Positions 14,705 to 22,854 of a stretch of DNA of 49,402 nucleotides are shown here, piece by piece (the first letter of the stretch is position 1; each line of letters starts with the position of its first letter). The notes beneath the pieces were generated by a model. It did no database searches, had not been told where the DNA came from, and saw only the letters and a program-made list of their open reading frames with translations. The stretch is from a virus: positions 1 through 49,402 of the IMG/VR virus record IMGVR_UViG_3300011414_000001; one strand, given 5' to 3'. A program made the translations under genes and the position numbers.

Positions 14705-14720
14705 GAACGCTCCACAAATG

Positions 14721-14753
14721 AAAAGGACGGACTGGCCAGAACAACCAGTCCGT
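14721..14753 (-). terminator. Intrinsic terminator upstream of the 13865-14704 gene
   Basis: ACGGACTGG (14727-14735) and CCAGTCCGT (14745-14753) form a perfect 9-bp stem with a 9-nt loop. On the minus strand the stem is followed by CCTTTTC. It would end transcription after the tiny genes at 14777-14934. The stem arm on the 5' side runs into the ribosome-site region of the next gene, so attenuation is also possible. Confidence 0.65.
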
Positions 14754-14776
14754 TGAGAGTTATCGGTACCCTCGAT

Positions 14777-14851
14777 CTACCAGTAGCCGCCGAGCTGACC
14801 CGAGAAGTAGAGATACATGATGTAGGCGCCCGCTTCGAGTTGTTCCCACAT
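14777..14851 (-). CDS. Tiny peptide (24 aa) with strong ribosome site
   Basis: An AAGGAG site lies 6 bases before the ATG. The 24-residue product starts MWEQLEAGAY and continues IMYLYFSGQLGGYW, aromatic-rich and amphipathic to hydrophobic. It lies alone between another tiny gene and a terminator. The ribosome site is the main evidence that it is translated; membrane association is plausible. Confidence 0.45.
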   Translation of the reverse strand: MWEQLEAGAYIMYLYFSGQLGGYW

Positions 14852-14874
14852 AGTGTGCTCCTTGAGGTTGGCGG

Positions 14875-14934
14875 TTAGCCGCCGAACAGAATGAACAACG
14901 CGTCACCGAAGATGTCGAGGATTTCACCAAACAT
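14875..14934 (-). CDS. Tiny hydrophobic peptide (19 aa)
   Basis: The ATG directly abuts the stop of the 66-aa gene upstream. The 19-residue peptide begins MFGEILDIFGDALF and ends ILFGG, an amphipathic-to-hydrophobic helix. Support is its packed position; no good ribosome site is visible, so translation would rely on coupling. Confidence 0.35.
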   Translation of the reverse strand: MFGEILDIFGDALFILFGG

Positions 14935-15135
14935 TTAGCGACTCGCTTTCTTGGTCGTCTTCAGGAACGTTTTACGCGCCTGCAGGGCCGCGTGATACGC
15001 ACGAGCCGCTTTGGGGCTGAACTTCTCAGCTCCGAACTCCCTACGTGTCGTCGCCACGTCTTCTGTCAGACCCTGCAGTCTCAGAGCCTGTGCTGCGCCG
15101 CTGCCTTCACCGTCATCACCCCATACAATCGTCAT
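14935..15135 (-). CDS. Small hypothetical protein (66 aa)
   Basis: This 66-aa protein has an acidic start (MTIVWGDDGEG) and a basic helical C-terminus (AYHAALQARKTFLKTTKKASR). GGGGAG lies before the ATG at 15135, whose position just behind the upstream stop favours it over a start 15 bases earlier. No family recognised. Confidence 0.55.
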   Translation of the reverse strand: MTIVWGDDGEGSGAAQALRLQGLTEDVATTRREFGAEKFSPKAARAYHAALQARKTFLKTTKKASR

Positions 15136-15137
15136 GG

Positions 15138-15533
15138 TTAGCTCCCCCAAATGATGGATCGACCGTCTCCGCCGCCTTCTTCCTGCGCATGAACCTCAGG
15201 CAACAGCCAGTTGCTGAACTTCGCTGCCAGAGAGACCGCTGTCGTCGGTTCCTGCGGAGTGAATCGCGCCAATTCCGGGTTGGTCTCGACCCAATTGCAG
15301 GTCGGGCATGCAACCACTTGGTCGCTATAGGCCGCGAACGTCCCTGGCTCATACACAGTGGTGAAGCCGTGAATCTTGATAGGGATGTTGGTGCTTCCGA
15401 GAATGACGTCTCCGACATGGAGTGCCTTGCCGTTGGCGTCATACACCGTCGCCTGCTTGACTTTGGCTGCATGTGCCGCCGTCAACGAGCCTAAAGTCAG
15501 ACCGAGGAGTAAACCGAGAATCGCCTTTTTCAT
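15138..15533 (-). CDS. Secreted hypothetical protein (131 aa)
   Basis: A Sec signal peptide is evident (KKAILGLLLGLTLGSLTAAHA, cut before AKVKQ). The mature protein is about 108 residues with a CPTCNW pair in the middle and an acidic Gly-rich tail. AAGGAGA lies before the ATG, and a GGGGTACATGTAAC box sits in the short gap upstream. It is one of three secreted proteins in this stretch and is presumably periplasmic; role unknown. Confidence 0.6.
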   Translation of the reverse strand: MKKAILGLLLGLTLGSLTAAHAAKVKQATVYDANGKALHVGDVILGSTNIPIKIHGFTTVYEPGTFAAYSDQVVACPTCNWVETNPELARFTPQEPTTAVSLAAKFSNWLLPEVHAQEEGGGDGRSIIWGS

Positions 15534-15570
15534 GCTCTACTCTCCTTGTTGTGAGTTACATGTACCCCGA

Positions 15571-16698
15571 CTACGCCAAGAGAATTGGCCACGTACAAGT
15601 TCGGCCTCTCTTCTTGTCCATCAGGAAGAGAGTCTGCCGTGGCTTTTCGTAATCTGCTTTGATAGCGAGTGCGAACGCGTTGTAGCCGATGAGGCTGCCG
15701 TTGCAGAGGAAATTGCCCCCATCCTTGGTCTGATGGAAGTGTCCGAAGACATCAAGATCCGCATGTCGACCCTTGTTCCATTGACTGATGGCCCTGTAGG
15801 TCGGAATGAACAGTCCGCCGACGCCTCCACCGTACTTGACCATGTGACCATGATGGAAGCGAATCGTCTGCCCATAAATGTCGAGATAGCTGTGTGGACC
15901 TTCGGGAATGATGAACTGCACTCTGGGCTCGCTGCGGAAATATGCTGCGAGATGGTGGAACATCAGGAACTCTAGCGAATGGCCATTCTCCGCACCGAAT
16001 CGGGTCTTCTGGGTCGTTCGAGCATGGTTCCCGCTATGGCAGGGAATGACCAGATTGCGTGTACTGTTGGCTAACAGGAACTCGATGCCGGCAGCAATCC
16101 AGTTCTGCGCGTGCACGATAGCGTGAGTGGGAGTGGTGCCATTCTTCTCAGCGTTCTCTTCACCATGGATGTTGCCGGTGATAAAGTCGCCAAGGAGCGC
16201 CAGCACCATCGTGTCGATCTTGACATCCTGAGCCAACAGATTCGTCAGCCGGTGCGCCTTGATGAAGAACTTCTCCGCACGGGTTCGCGCAATCTCCAGC
16301 GAGAAAGTGTTCAAGCTTCCGACTTCAGGACCAACCGATTCCTCGATATGCCAGTCGCTGGCCACGACGACCGCAACGGCCTCACTGGTCCCCTTCGGAG
16401 CACTGGGACGAATCGTGTGGGTTTCGATACCCGACGACAGAGCCGTCGTCGTTTCCAACTGCCGTTCCAACCGCTCGATAGTGCCCAGAGCGGCTTTGTA
16501 TTTGCCCTCGGTTTCCGTCAACCGGCCTTTCAACTTCTGTTGCTCTCGGTCCTTCGCCATCTGCACGTCAGGTCGGGCCGCCACTTTCTCGTCTCGGCCA
16601 GCGGTGCGTCCACCCTGATAGCAGAACAGGCATTGCTTCGCTCCAGAATCACAGGTTTGCTTACAGCCTTTGTTCGGACACTTCTTACGTGAGGACAT
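15571..16698 (-). CDS. Calcineurin-like metallophosphoesterase with zinc-ribbon and coiled coil
   Basis: This 375-aa protein starts with a zinc ribbon (C7, C12, C16, C23, C26), then a coiled coil (about 45-85), then a metallophosphoesterase domain. The latter shows D115 and H117 in VVASDWHIEE, G170-D171 in LALLGDFITG, GNH at 223-225, HHGH around 282-285 and GHFH at 319-322, a complete dimetal site. Phage relatives are annotated as DNA exonucleases or phosphatases. I chose ATG 16698; an in-frame extension would add 50 residues through the intergenic GGTACC boxes. It follows the lysozyme gene. The zinc ribbon suggests a nucleic-acid or protein partner, but the substrate cannot be read. Confidence 0.8.
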   Translation of the reverse strand: MSSRKKCPNKGCKQTCDSGAKQCLFCYQGGRTAGRDEKVAARPDVQMAKDREQQKLKGRLTETEGKYKAALGTIERLERQLETTTALSSGIETHTIRPSAPKGTSEAVAVVVASDWHIEESVGPEVGSLNTFSLEIARTRAEKFFIKAHRLTNLLAQDVKIDTMVLALLGDFITGNIHGEENAEKNGTTPTHAIVHAQNWIAAGIEFLLANSTRNLVIPCHSGNHARTTQKTRFGAENGHSLEFLMFHHLAAYFRSEPRVQFIIPEGPHSYLDIYGQTIRFHHGHMVKYGGGVGGLFIPTYRAISQWNKGRHADLDVFGHFHQTKDGGNFLCNGSLIGYNAFALAIKADYEKPRQTLFLMDKKRGRTCTWPILLA

Positions 16699-16781
16699 GA
16701 ATGGGTCTCCAAGGAAGGGAACTGCAACGCCGATGCCAGTCGGTACCCACTGACGAGGGTTCTCGGTACCCGACAGAATTG

Positions 16782-17195
16782 TCAGTCGATACCCGTACGA
16801 ATCACGCTTACGAGCCGGGGTCCCCGACGCCCTACTTGCTTGAACCACAGGGAATCCTGCAGTTCGTCTGCAGCCCGGTCCCAGCGGCCAGAATTGACCG
16901 CTGTGAGCATATGGACGAAGCCCCGGAGTCTTGGCCCCATGTTGAAGGCCAGCTCCACCAGGGCGTTCTGGCGAGGCTCATTGAGATTCCGCCAGTCAGG
17001 TACCAAATGTGTAAGTGTGGCCTGGGCGTCTCGGACATCCTCCGCGAACATCATCTCCAACACGCCTTTGCTGATGCCCTTGGAACTCAGATTGTGTCCT
17101 ATTCCGATGGTCCAGTTATCCGTCGTGTCCTTGTAGAGCGACAGATACGCGCCCTCAGCATCCGCGAGCGTGGCTCGAAGTTTCTGAAAATTCAT
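16782..17195 (-). CDS. T4-type endolysin (GH24 lysozyme)
   Basis: This 137-aa lysozyme shows the GH24 triad with T4 spacing: E14 in DAEGAY, D23 in LYKDTTDNW and T29 in WTIGIGHNL. The later NALVELAFNMG and GRWDRAADEL segments are typical of the family. It has no signal peptide, so release through a holin is expected; the gene upstream (17198-17467) encodes a one-span membrane protein suited to that role. Length is slightly shorter than T4 lysozyme. It cleaves peptidoglycan at the end of infection. Confidence 0.92.
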   Translation of the reverse strand: MNFQKLRATLADAEGAYLSLYKDTTDNWTIGIGHNLSSKGISKGVLEMMFAEDVRDAQATLTHLVPDWRNLNEPRQNALVELAFNMGPRLRGFVHMLTAVNSGRWDRAADELQDSLWFKQVGRRGPRLVSVIRTGID

Positions 17196-17197
17196 GG

Positions 17198-17467
17198 CTA
17201 GGGTCTCATGAGTGCCCGCAAGATTTCATCCACCTTGTTTTCGATCCGGTCGAGACGCTTATCATCGTCCATTCGATGGGCTCTGAGTTCGGCAATCGCC
17301 TTGGTGTTGTCCCGGTCGTTGTGGGTGGCTTCCATATAAACCTGACCCGCCAATGCGAGTGCAGCAATCACAAAGGGAGCCCAGTCAAGGGGACGGCGAT
17401 TGAACCGTCTCGTCGGGGTTGAGGGTTCTGGATCTCCCGGAATATGGATGAGAGATTGTCGGCTCAT
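17198..17467 (-). CDS. Holin-like or lysis-associated membrane protein
   Basis: This 89-aa protein has a basic N-terminal region (TRRFNRRPLDW), one hydrophobic span (APFVIAALALAGQVYM, about 30-46) and a charged coiled-coil C-terminus (RMDDDKRLDRIENKVDEI). It starts in an ATGA overlap and lies two bases before the lysozyme gene, so it is the best holin candidate. With one span and a long polar tail, an inner-membrane spanin or regulator of lysis is also possible. Confidence 0.6.
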   Translation of the reverse strand: MSRQSLIHIPGDPEPSTPTRRFNRRPLDWAPFVIAALALAGQVYMEATHNDRDNTKAIAELRAHRMDDDKRLDRIENKVDEILRALMRP

Positions 17468-19224
17468 TCTTCTGGTCCCATGAGTTTCCGAAGATGAGCC
17501 TCAGCCACCGCAGGGTCCACTTCAGGGTTTTCTGTCAGATACTGCTTCAACACATTCGCGGCTTCTTCCGTGAGTGGGAGCGGTTCCCCTTTCACCAGAC
17601 TGATGGGCTTGCCAGGTCGTGAACCGTCAATGCGAATGCCCCCACCACCCTGAGCACGAACGCGTACGTCAGCCGCGAGTTCTCTGGGGCTCGCTCCGCT
17701 GCCCATGTGGAGGTTCCTTGGCGAGGGTGCGTCTTCAACGGCCACAGATCCCGTCTTTGACTTCGACGAAGGAATGTCCCTCAGTCGCGATTCCAACTCA
17801 CTCGTCAGGTCATCAACCGCTGCGCCCGAAGGGACCTCACTAACAGCGAGTTCTTCCGGAACGACATCCATTTCAGGTGCGGGCGGTTCCCACGCTTTGG
17901 GCTTCGGCCCAACAGGTCGGGGAGCCACGGGCTTCTTCGGCGTATGGAGGAAGGCATCAATGTCCGAGGTTGACTGAAACCCACCTTGCGGAACCGTATG
18001 GCCCTGGTCACGAAGACCCTGAACCGTGCGGTCTCCCATTTCTTTGGCGGTCTTGCCGATATTCAAAACCTCACCATTCATGTAGTTCTCGGGGGTTGGA
18101 AGAGGGTTACCGGTACCCATCGCCCCTCCGGTCACTCGAATGGCCGGTCGACCAGCAGGAGTCACGTTCGCAATCGGCGCGACCTTCGTTCCCCGGATGC
18201 CCGCAACGATAGCAGCGTCCGGAACTTGAACGTTGAGAGATTTGATTTCTCGAAACGCGGCCTCTTCTGCTGCGCTCAACCCTTCTGGCACGGGAAGCAG
18301 ACTGGCTGCACTGGGAGTTTTGAACGACTGACTGACCGACGTTCGTCCACCGTTCGCATCTTTCGCTGACAGTGATGTCCGCACGCTGGGCGTGCCGGGT
18401 TCAAGTCCTTCTTTCGCCGCAGCAACAAGAGCCGCTTTCTTCGCTTCCCCTGCTGCAGCCGCTTGTTCGTCGTAAAAAGTGCCATTGCGCGTGGCCATGG
18501 CGTCTTTGAACTTGTCTTCAAGCTTGGAAACAGCCTTCACTTGTGTCGGACTCACATACTCTCGACCAGCTCCGTACTTGTAAAGCGCACGTCCAGTGCC
18601 CTCCGCCACGTCAGGGAGAGCCGCGCCTGCTGCGCCGGCCGCAATCATGCCAGGATTGCCGGTGTAGATGCCTCCCAGCAAGGCGCTTCCTGACGTCAAC
18701 CGCACCCCGGCCGGATGCTCGACGGCTTTCAAGAGTCCGGCGCCAGTCGCTTTTGCAATTGGCTTTCGAGCTGCGAACGCTCCACCACCCATGGCTGCAC
18801 CGGCTCCAAAGCTTGTCACGAGTTCTGACACCATCTGCGCTTGCTCACGAGGATCCGCATCCCTCAGCTTCGGTAGAAACGTCTTCACCGAGTCTACGAA
18901 GGCTTTCGCATTCTCGGGGTCCCGGCCTTGGAGCATGCTGAGGCCATCGAGGACCGCATCTTTGACCATGAGAGGCACGCCGATGAGTCCCGTCAGTAGA
19001 CCGGGACCAATACCCGCCATCGCACCGGCCATTCGAGCGCTCGTCGGGTCTTTCAGATCGTCTGCCTTCTGGACAAACCGGCGTACTTCTTCTTCCGAAT
19101 GCCCCTGCTTGAGCATGTCGATGACCAACGCACGCAGTTCAGCGTCTGTGCCGGTCGACGGAGTTTTATCCGCGACATCGAACTTATGCGGGTCGAGAAG
19201 TTGAGGCGATTGGGGTGTTGGCAT
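17464..19224 (-). CDS. Large internal virion/ejection-type protein
   Basis: This 586-aa protein is rich in Ala, Gly and Pro. After an acidic helical start come hydrophobic glycine-rich segments (MAGAMAGIGPGLLTGLIG, GMIAAGAAGAALP) that could insert in membranes, then long low-complexity Pro/Lys/Glu stretches. This composition and the place between tail proteins and lysis genes fit podovirus internal virion proteins ejected with the DNA. No enzymatic domain is seen. It overlaps its upstream neighbour by one base (TAATG-type) and the holin-like gene by four. Confidence 0.55.
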   Translation of the reverse strand: MPTPQSPQLLDPHKFDVADKTPSTGTDAELRALVIDMLKQGHSEEEVRRFVQKADDLKDPTSARMAGAMAGIGPGLLTGLIGVPLMVKDAVLDGLSMLQGRDPENAKAFVDSVKTFLPKLRDADPREQAQMVSELVTSFGAGAAMGGGAFAARKPIAKATGAGLLKAVEHPAGVRLTSGSALLGGIYTGNPGMIAAGAAGAALPDVAEGTGRALYKYGAGREYVSPTQVKAVSKLEDKFKDAMATRNGTFYDEQAAAAGEAKKAALVAAAKEGLEPGTPSVRTSLSAKDANGGRTSVSQSFKTPSAASLLPVPEGLSAAEEAAFREIKSLNVQVPDAAIVAGIRGTKVAPIANVTPAGRPAIRVTGGAMGTGNPLPTPENYMNGEVLNIGKTAKEMGDRTVQGLRDQGHTVPQGGFQSTSDIDAFLHTPKKPVAPRPVGPKPKAWEPPAPEMDVVPEELAVSEVPSGAAVDDLTSELESRLRDIPSSKSKTGSVAVEDAPSPRNLHMGSGASPRELAADVRVRAQGGGGIRIDGSRPGKPISLVKGEPLPLTEEAANVLKQYLTENPEVDPAVAEAHLRKLMGPEE

Positions 19225-20528
19225 TACTTCTTCCCACTCCGAATGGACCGAAGTAACGCGTCTGCACGCGACTCCACGTCCGAGGTATCCTGCTGGGGCT
19301 CGTCATTCGTCTTCTGCAAGTCTTCATCGAGCTTGGTGCGAATGCGACGAATCTTCATCGAGTCACCGGCTTCTACCGCATCATCGAGGTCGTGTCGGGC
19401 CTTAGTGAGGGTCTGCATCTGCTCGTTAGCTTTCAGGCGAATAGCTTTGGCGAGATTACGCATGTCTGTACGCTGTTCGTCTGTCAGAAGCAGCGCCTTC
19501 GAATGGTCAGAATCCCAGTGCATCAGCTTTGCTTCGAGGTCTTGCCAAGCCGAACGGGAATGCAGAACGTTATCAATTTCCGCCCGGGTCATACGGAAGC
19601 CTGAACCCTGACCAGCGACGGTCGCTTTCAGCACAAGGGGGGCAACCAATGCATCTGCAGTTGGCGTCTTCTGTGCCAGCACGGAACCAAGCCCGTTCAC
19701 CCCGTCGATGTGGCCCTTGATGGGTTTTTCGGTGTCGAGTAGTTCTTTCATTGCCGTGTCGTAGACGTGCCCCACAGCCGCCGCTTTAGCCGCGTCATGA
19801 GCCGTGTTGTCCTTCGGTGCAGGTTCCGTCATGAAGTGCGAACCCTTGGGAACTTCTCCGACTCGTTCGATACCTCCGGTGCGTGGATTCTGCCGATAGA
19901 CCGGCTGTACGTCCGACGCCCCTTGCCCCTTGATCATGCCTGCAGGAATAGACTTGCCAGTGACCATCTCGTAATCCAAAATGGCCTTGGTGTATTCCGG
20001 CGTGCCGGGGTCGGCATTTGCCAAGGTGTCGCGAATCTCGTTGACCTTGTCTTCAAGCTTCTTCCGCTCCACGTCTTGCCGAGTGCCGGCGAACGCCTGT
20101 GGCGGATTCTTGAGCACGCCAGTACCGGCAGGTTGATTGGCCGGAGCGTCCGCCTGGGGCTCCGCTGCCAACGTGGCCGGCGGATTCTCCGCTTGTGGAG
20201 GCGCCATCGCGGTCATTCGAATCGGTACGTGATACTTCTGCGCACGCGCCACAAGGTCTGCATCAGGGATATCACCAGCGACCATGCTGCTGACACCCTT
20301 CACCGTCGCGTTACGTTCCTTGTCTTCAATCGCCGCCTGATGCTCCGCTCGCTTCTCTGCAAGTGCAGCTTGAGCCTCAGCAATCTGGGCCTCCTGTACA
20401 CGAGCGAGTCTCGCTTCCTGCTGCTGCTTCATCGCGAAGTCCTGGGCCTGACGCGCCTGCTGGTCTCGCTGAAACATCGTCTGTGCAATGCTCGATGAGA
20501 AGGCATCTCCGGGGGACATATATTCCAT
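19224..20528 (-). CDS. Internal virion-type protein with coiled coils
   Basis: This 434-aa protein opens with a long Gln/Ala/Glu-rich coiled coil (about 10-70, QQQEARLARVQEAQIAEAQ). A Pro/Ala linker follows, then a mixed middle (about 200-330) with GQGSGFRMTRAEIDNVL, reminiscent of internal virion or tail-associated phage proteins, and a charged helical C-terminus. ATG 20528 overlaps the upstream stop (TAATG); a longer start would overlap the neighbour by 16 bases. Function is inferred from composition and position. Confidence 0.55.
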   Translation of the reverse strand: MEYMSPGDAFSSSIAQTMFQRDQQARQAQDFAMKQQQEARLARVQEAQIAEAQAALAEKRAEHQAAIEDKERNATVKGVSSMVAGDIPDADLVARAQKYHVPIRMTAMAPPQAENPPATLAAEPQADAPANQPAGTGVLKNPPQAFAGTRQDVERKKLEDKVNEIRDTLANADPGTPEYTKAILDYEMVTGKSIPAGMIKGQGASDVQPVYRQNPRTGGIERVGEVPKGSHFMTEPAPKDNTAHDAAKAAAVGHVYDTAMKELLDTEKPIKGHIDGVNGLGSVLAQKTPTADALVAPLVLKATVAGQGSGFRMTRAEIDNVLHSRSAWQDLEAKLMHWDSDHSKALLLTDEQRTDMRNLAKAIRLKANEQMQTLTKARHDLDDAVEAGDSMKIRRIRTKLDEDLQKTNDEPQQDTSDVESRADALLRSIRSGKK

Positions 20529-21763
20529 TACTTGCCTCCCCACATACGCGCAATCAGTTGAGCGGTCGACAGCCCCGGTCCTAGAAAGTCCCCGATCTTA
20601 GAAAGAGTGCTTTGGCCAGTGTCTGTCGCGCCTTCCACATCTTTTGGATCAATTGCTTTGTACGGGTTCAACGCAGGCAACGCGCCCGTCGCGTATTGCG
20701 CCGGATTCTTCAGCGTGCCTTCACCCTGGTCCGCGAGTCCCTGTGCAACCGACAGATACTGAGGCGAATACTTGGGTGCGCCAGCCAGGTCAAACGGACT
20801 CACGCGGGGATTCGCGTTGTAAGACGCCCGATAGACATCTTTCAGCGCTTTACCTCGCTGGACATCCTCTTCCTTCGCCCGGTTCATCAGCTCCTGTTCA
20901 AAGGCGCTCTGGCCGGTGATGTTCTGGGCGTTCGCACTGAGACCGAGGTTTTCCTGATTCAAGCGATTTTGGCCCGCAGCAGTGTTCGCCTTGCCAATCG
21001 CCTGACCAACGCCACCCGCGATGTCACCAAAGGTGCCAAGCCCTTTGCCGAGCATTTTGCCGAGCCCTGAGCCACTCCCCGCGAGCGCTGCGGCATCCCC
21101 ACCAGAGAAGGTAGAGTCACCAATAAAGTTGCCTGCTTCGTCGAAGGCGCCGTTCCCGGCCGCGCCAGCAATCCCCGCTGCTGTCGAGCCCACAGGCACC
21201 CCGCTCATCGCTCCCGTGCCCAAGGATGCGACCGCGTCAGACCCGAGACCGAACCCGCCCCCTTCGATGCCGGCGAGCGTGGCCGCAGTCCCGGCGCCAA
21301 CAGGAACCGCACCCATCGCACCAGTTCCGAGTCCTGCGAGCGCTGCATCACCGAGTCCGAACGCACCACCTTCAACGCCTGCAAGTCCTGATGCAGCAGT
21401 AGCACCTTCTGCACCGCCTGCTGCTGCACCACCAAACACACCCGCTGCACCAGCGGTCAGCAACGCCGCTCCCGCGATCCCAGCGATAATCAGCCCGGTC
21501 TTCAGCTTGTGCGACTTGTTCCTGAAATTGCCTGAGTCATCAACTTCCTGACCGCTTCCACCCTCGTCCACTACCGCACCCAACGACTGGGCGAGCTTGA
21601 CCATCTCTTGTTTCTGCTGGTCATTCAGGTGGACGTTAGTCGGGTCCTGCCCAAACTCCGCGAGCTTAGCGTAATATTCCGGCCGGGACCGAAACCACTG
21701 GTTGAACGTATCCAGATCGGTCTCGCCCGTTTTGTCATATCCTAGATTAGGTTGGTCCGCCAT
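20528..21763 (-). CDS. Gly/Ala-rich internal virion-type protein with duplicated 36-aa unit
   Basis: This 411-aa protein has a charged N-terminus with a helical DNQ-rich part (about 1-75), a hydrophobic helix (GLIIAGIAGAALLTAG, about 89-104), a glycine/alanine-rich region with a tandem duplication (two units sharing LGTGAM and GVPVG or AVPVG), and a helical C-terminal third. The hydrophobic and Gly-rich parts resemble membrane-active ejection proteins. It abuts both neighbours. No family recognised with certainty. Confidence 0.55.
   Translation of the reverse strand: MADQPNLGYDKTGETDLDTFNQWFRSRPEYYAKLAEFGQDPTNVHLNDQQKQEMVKLAQSLGAVVDEGGSGQEVDDSGNFRNKSHKLKTGLIIAGIAGAALLTAGAAGVFGGAAAGGAEGATAASGLAGVEGGAFGLGDAALAGLGTGAMGAVPVGAGTAATLAGIEGGGFGLGSDAVASLGTGAMSGVPVGSTAAGIAGAAGNGAFDEAGNFIGDSTFSGGDAAALAGSGSGLGKMLGKGLGTFGDIAGGVGQAIGKANTAAGQNRLNQENLGLSANAQNITGQSAFEQELMNRAKEEDVQRGKALKDVYRASYNANPRVSPFDLAGAPKYSPQYLSVAQGLADQGEGTLKNPAQYATGALPALNPYKAIDPKDVEGATDTGQSTLSKIGDFLGPGLSTAQLIARMWGGK
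21170..21395 (-). repeat. Tandem duplication inside the 20528-21763 gene
   Basis: Two adjacent units of about 36 residues start AGVEGGAFGLGDAALAG and AGIEGGGFGLGSDAVAS; both continue LGTGAM and end in VPVG. They point to a recent internal duplication or a functional glycine-rich repeat. Limits are approximate. Confidence 0.65.
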
Positions 21764-21766
21764 CGC

Positions 21767-22711
21767 TTAGCTCCCCAATGGCGAGTTCGCGTACTGTGAG
21801 TTGGTGTCAAACTCGAAGCCTCGTTCGGCCAACGTACGAGCAAACTGCGCTTCCTGCTGGTTCTGCGACTGACCAAACTGGTAGCTTCGCAGTTTGACAT
21901 CTAGATTGGCCAACTCCTGTTGAAGCGCCATCTGTTGCTGGGCCGTCAACAGCCCCTGCTCGCCCTTCAGCGCAGACTCAATCTCCTGCCGGCGAGCCGC
22001 AACTTCATTGGCCATCAGCTGGCCCTGAAATCCTGCAGTGTTCTGTGCAGCCTTCTCCGTAGCGCTCCGCTGGGTCGCGTCCTGATTCGAATTTACGCCC
22101 CCACGCTCTGCCTGTTCGCTCATCAGATTGCGTGCCGCTCGTGTCTGCTCCGCTCGATAGGCGTCGACCTGAGCCTTGATGACCGGATCATTCGGGTCCA
22201 CCGCCAATCCCTGATTCGCTCGTCCTTGCAACAGACTGTAGAGATCGGACGCGTCTTTCGTGCCAAGGGCGTTGTCGAACAGGCTGACGTTCCCAACTGC
22301 ACCTGTCTGAGCAGCCGGAGCCGCTGCCATCGAAATGGGGCTCCCAGTTGACGGGGCATTCGTGCCACTCGAACTCCAGGTTCCCGTACCGGGCGTTCCA
22401 GTCGGTTGGTCCGAACCCGTGCCGGCAAGGTCAGATTCCAATCGACCATTCAGCACTTCACTCGGATGTGCAGCCCAATAGTTGATATCTGCAAACCCAC
22501 TGCCGTTCCCGCCTGCCGAGAGGTTGTACTTCGAATACAAGCTATTGATCGTGTCGTAGATGCTCCCGCCCGAGGTCGGAGCAGCTGCAGTTGTAGTGGT
22601 CGGCGGAATCGGCGCAGGCGCAGTGCCCCCCGTGGCTACGGTAGGGTCAGTGATTTTCTGTTTGGGGGCGTCTGGGTCTTCGTAGTTGATGGTGTCCTGG
22701 TCGGCAGTCAT
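21767..22711 (-). CDS. Gln/Ala-rich virion-type protein
   Basis: This 314-aa protein has a Pro/Thr/Ser/Gly-rich N-terminal half (about 30-130) and a helical Gln/Ala/Glu-rich C-terminal half (LLTAQQQMALQQELANLD). This resembles the smaller internal proteins of podoviruses located before the ejection proteins. I chose ATG 22711, preceded by AGAAGG; an earlier in-frame start would add 22 residues through a GGTACC-containing spacer. Function is inferred from composition and location. Confidence 0.5.
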   Translation of the reverse strand: MTADQDTINYEDPDAPKQKITDPTVATGGTAPAPIPPTTTTAAAPTSGGSIYDTINSLYSKYNLSAGGNGSGFADINYWAAHPSEVLNGRLESDLAGTGSDQPTGTPGTGTWSSSGTNAPSTGSPISMAAAPAAQTGAVGNVSLFDNALGTKDASDLYSLLQGRANQGLAVDPNDPVIKAQVDAYRAEQTRAARNLMSEQAERGGVNSNQDATQRSATEKAAQNTAGFQGQLMANEVAARRQEIESALKGEQGLLTAQQQMALQQELANLDVKLRSYQFGQSQNQQEAQFARTLAERGFEFDTNSQYANSPLGS

Positions 22712-22829
22712 GCTAAACCTTCTGGCCTGTGACGCGGGCTGGGCGGAAGGTGAGGTAACGGGTACCCCGCCTATCAAGTATACCGAACTTCGTCCTAAAT
22801 CGCCACAACTCTCGTGTTTACCAGAACAT

Positions 22830-22845
22830 GCACGAGTATTCGTGC
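22830..22845 (-). terminator. Short hairpin after the fibre-like gene
   Basis: GCACGA-GTAT-TCGTGC lies about 10 bases downstream of the stop of the 22855-23688 gene on the minus strand. The stem is only 6 bp and no T-run follows, so it is more likely a 3'-end stabiliser than an efficient terminator. Confidence 0.35.
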
Positions 22846-22854
22846 GGTCTATCG

